Of a DNA stretch of 6,959 nucleotides, positions 6,353 to 6,959 are shown piece after piece; positions within the stretch are counted from its first letter, which is position 1; each line of letters opens with the position of its first letter. The DNA comes from an uncultured Porphyromonadaceae bacterium (GTDB taxonomy: Bacteria; Bacteroidota; Bacteroidia; Bacteroidales; Muribaculaceae): positions 1 to 6,959 of the forward strand of contig CAMWRO010000160.1 of assembly GCA_947176615.1 (NCBI GenBank). Reading direction: 5' to 3'. Made by a program: the position numbers and the translations under genes. Under the pieces are notes generated by a model. The model did not search any database. It saw only the letters and a list, made by a program, of their open reading frames with translations, and was not told where the DNA came from.

Positions 6353-6959
6353 ATGGCAAAGACAAACAACAAACCGGCATTTGTGAAACGTGATACCATT
6401 ATCGCGGGTAAGGAATATGCGCAGCTTTTGAGTTCGCTAAAAAAACGTTTTCGGAAGTCGCAGATAAAGGCTGCCGTCAAGGTCAACACGACAATGCTGG
6501 AATATTACTGGTCTATGGGTCGGGATATTTCAAGACTTCACGAAACTGCCAAATGGGGAACCGCGTTCTTCGATTGTCTGAGTCTTGACCTCAAGACAGC
6601 TTTCCCCGGTCAGACAGGTTTTTCCGTCACTAATATCAAGTATGCCAAACGCTGGTATGAGTTTTATAATCAAAAGACTACAATTCGTCAACGAGTCGTT
6701 GACGAATTTGATATGCCTGCTGATTTCGGCATGGTTCCGTGGGGACATCACATAGTCATCTTTACTCGTAGCAAATCTGTTGAAGAGGCTCTTTTCTATA
6801 TTGATGAAACCATAAGAAATGATTGGAGCCGCCCTGAACTTGATGCCGAAATAGATGATAATCTCTATGGGAAACGCGGTCATGCCCTTACCAATTTCGA
6901 TGAGAAGTTGCCGGCTCCATATAGCGGTCTCGCAAAAGCCATATTGAAGAGTCCTTATG
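6353..6959 (+). CDS. DUF1016/YhcG-type PDDEXK nuclease family protein (C-terminus cut by window edge)
   Basis: I translated 202 codons from the ATG at 6353 to the window end without a stop. The visible part is the DUF1016 N-terminal domain. Typical elements are KAAVKVNTTMLEYYWSMGRDI (start about residue 43), WGTAFFDCLSLDLKTAFPG, GFSVTNIKYAKRWYEFY, then VPWGHHIVIF and FYIDETIRNDWSRPEL. In full-length members (roughly 350-380 residues, such as E. coli YhcG) a PDDEXK nuclease-like domain follows. The window stops at KSPY, about where that domain begins, so no catalytic residues can be checked. Members are often found beside restriction-modification and other defence genes. The start is secure: an in-frame stop at 6284-6286 precedes it with no other ATG between. 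The gene uses more T-ending codons (CGT, GGT, TTT, GAT) than the genes to its left, which may reflect horizontal transfer. Its own promoter lies at 6155-6184. Confidence 0.82.
   Translation, partial: MAKTNNKPAFVKRDTIIAGKEYAQLLSSLKKRFRKSQIKAAVKVNTTMLEYYWSMGRDISRLHETAKWGTAFFDCLSLDLKTAFPGQTGFSVTNIKYAKRWYEFYNQKTTIRQRVVDEFDMPADFGMVPWGHHIVIFTRSKSVEEALFYIDETIRNDWSRPELDAEIDDNLYGKRGHALTNFDEKLPAPYSGLAKAILKSPY

Noticed and set aside
6530..6883. A 117-codon minus-strand frame opposite the DUF1016 gene
   Set aside because: The plus strand encodes recognisable DUF1016 motifs over the same bases, so this is a shadow frame.

Overview
The window looks like chromosomal DNA from a Bacteroidales bacterium. The two intergenic regions carry matches to the Bacteroidetes sigma-factor -7 box (TAnnTTTG), there are no strong Shine-Dalgarno sequences, and the exported proteins are of Bacteroidales type. 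The GC-rich codon use of the left two thirds suggests a lineage such as Muribaculaceae or Alistipes rather than Bacteroides. That placement is inference.

Layout from left to right. Positions 1-1248 (minus) hold the 5' part of a gene for an exported outer-membrane beta-barrel protein, cut by the window edge. Four bases upstream of it, 1253-4237 (minus) encodes a 994-residue periplasmic protein made almost entirely of TPR repeats. The two form a probable operon read leftward. A compact divergent promoter region (about 4238-4376) separates them from a rightward zinc-dependent medium-chain alcohol dehydrogenase (4377-5408). That gene converges, with a 10-base gap, on a leftward META/HslJ-type lipoprotein gene (5419-5907). 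A 445-base region without a confident gene follows (5908-6352). It contains a roughly 160-base nested inverted-repeat element (5961-6120) and a second divergent promoter module (6136-6184). The window ends inside a rightward DUF1016/YhcG-type gene (from 6353), whose PDDEXK nuclease domain lies beyond the edge.

The most notable observations are in the non-coding DNA. The two divergent promoter regions are related copies: 39 of 49 bases match without gaps, and each holds two outward-facing -7 boxes at exactly the same separation (41 bases). One copy has a perfect 12-base palindrome at the midpoint. The second copy fires leftward straight into the inverted-repeat element, which is open on both strands in one codon register and lies between that promoter and the lipoprotein gene. 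Together these suggest a portable divergent-promoter module and a mobile or repetitive palindromic element.

The genes fall into separate units: an envelope pair (TPR protein plus barrel), a stand-alone oxidoreductase, an envelope lipoprotein, and a possible defence-related or accessory nuclease whose base composition differs from its neighbours.
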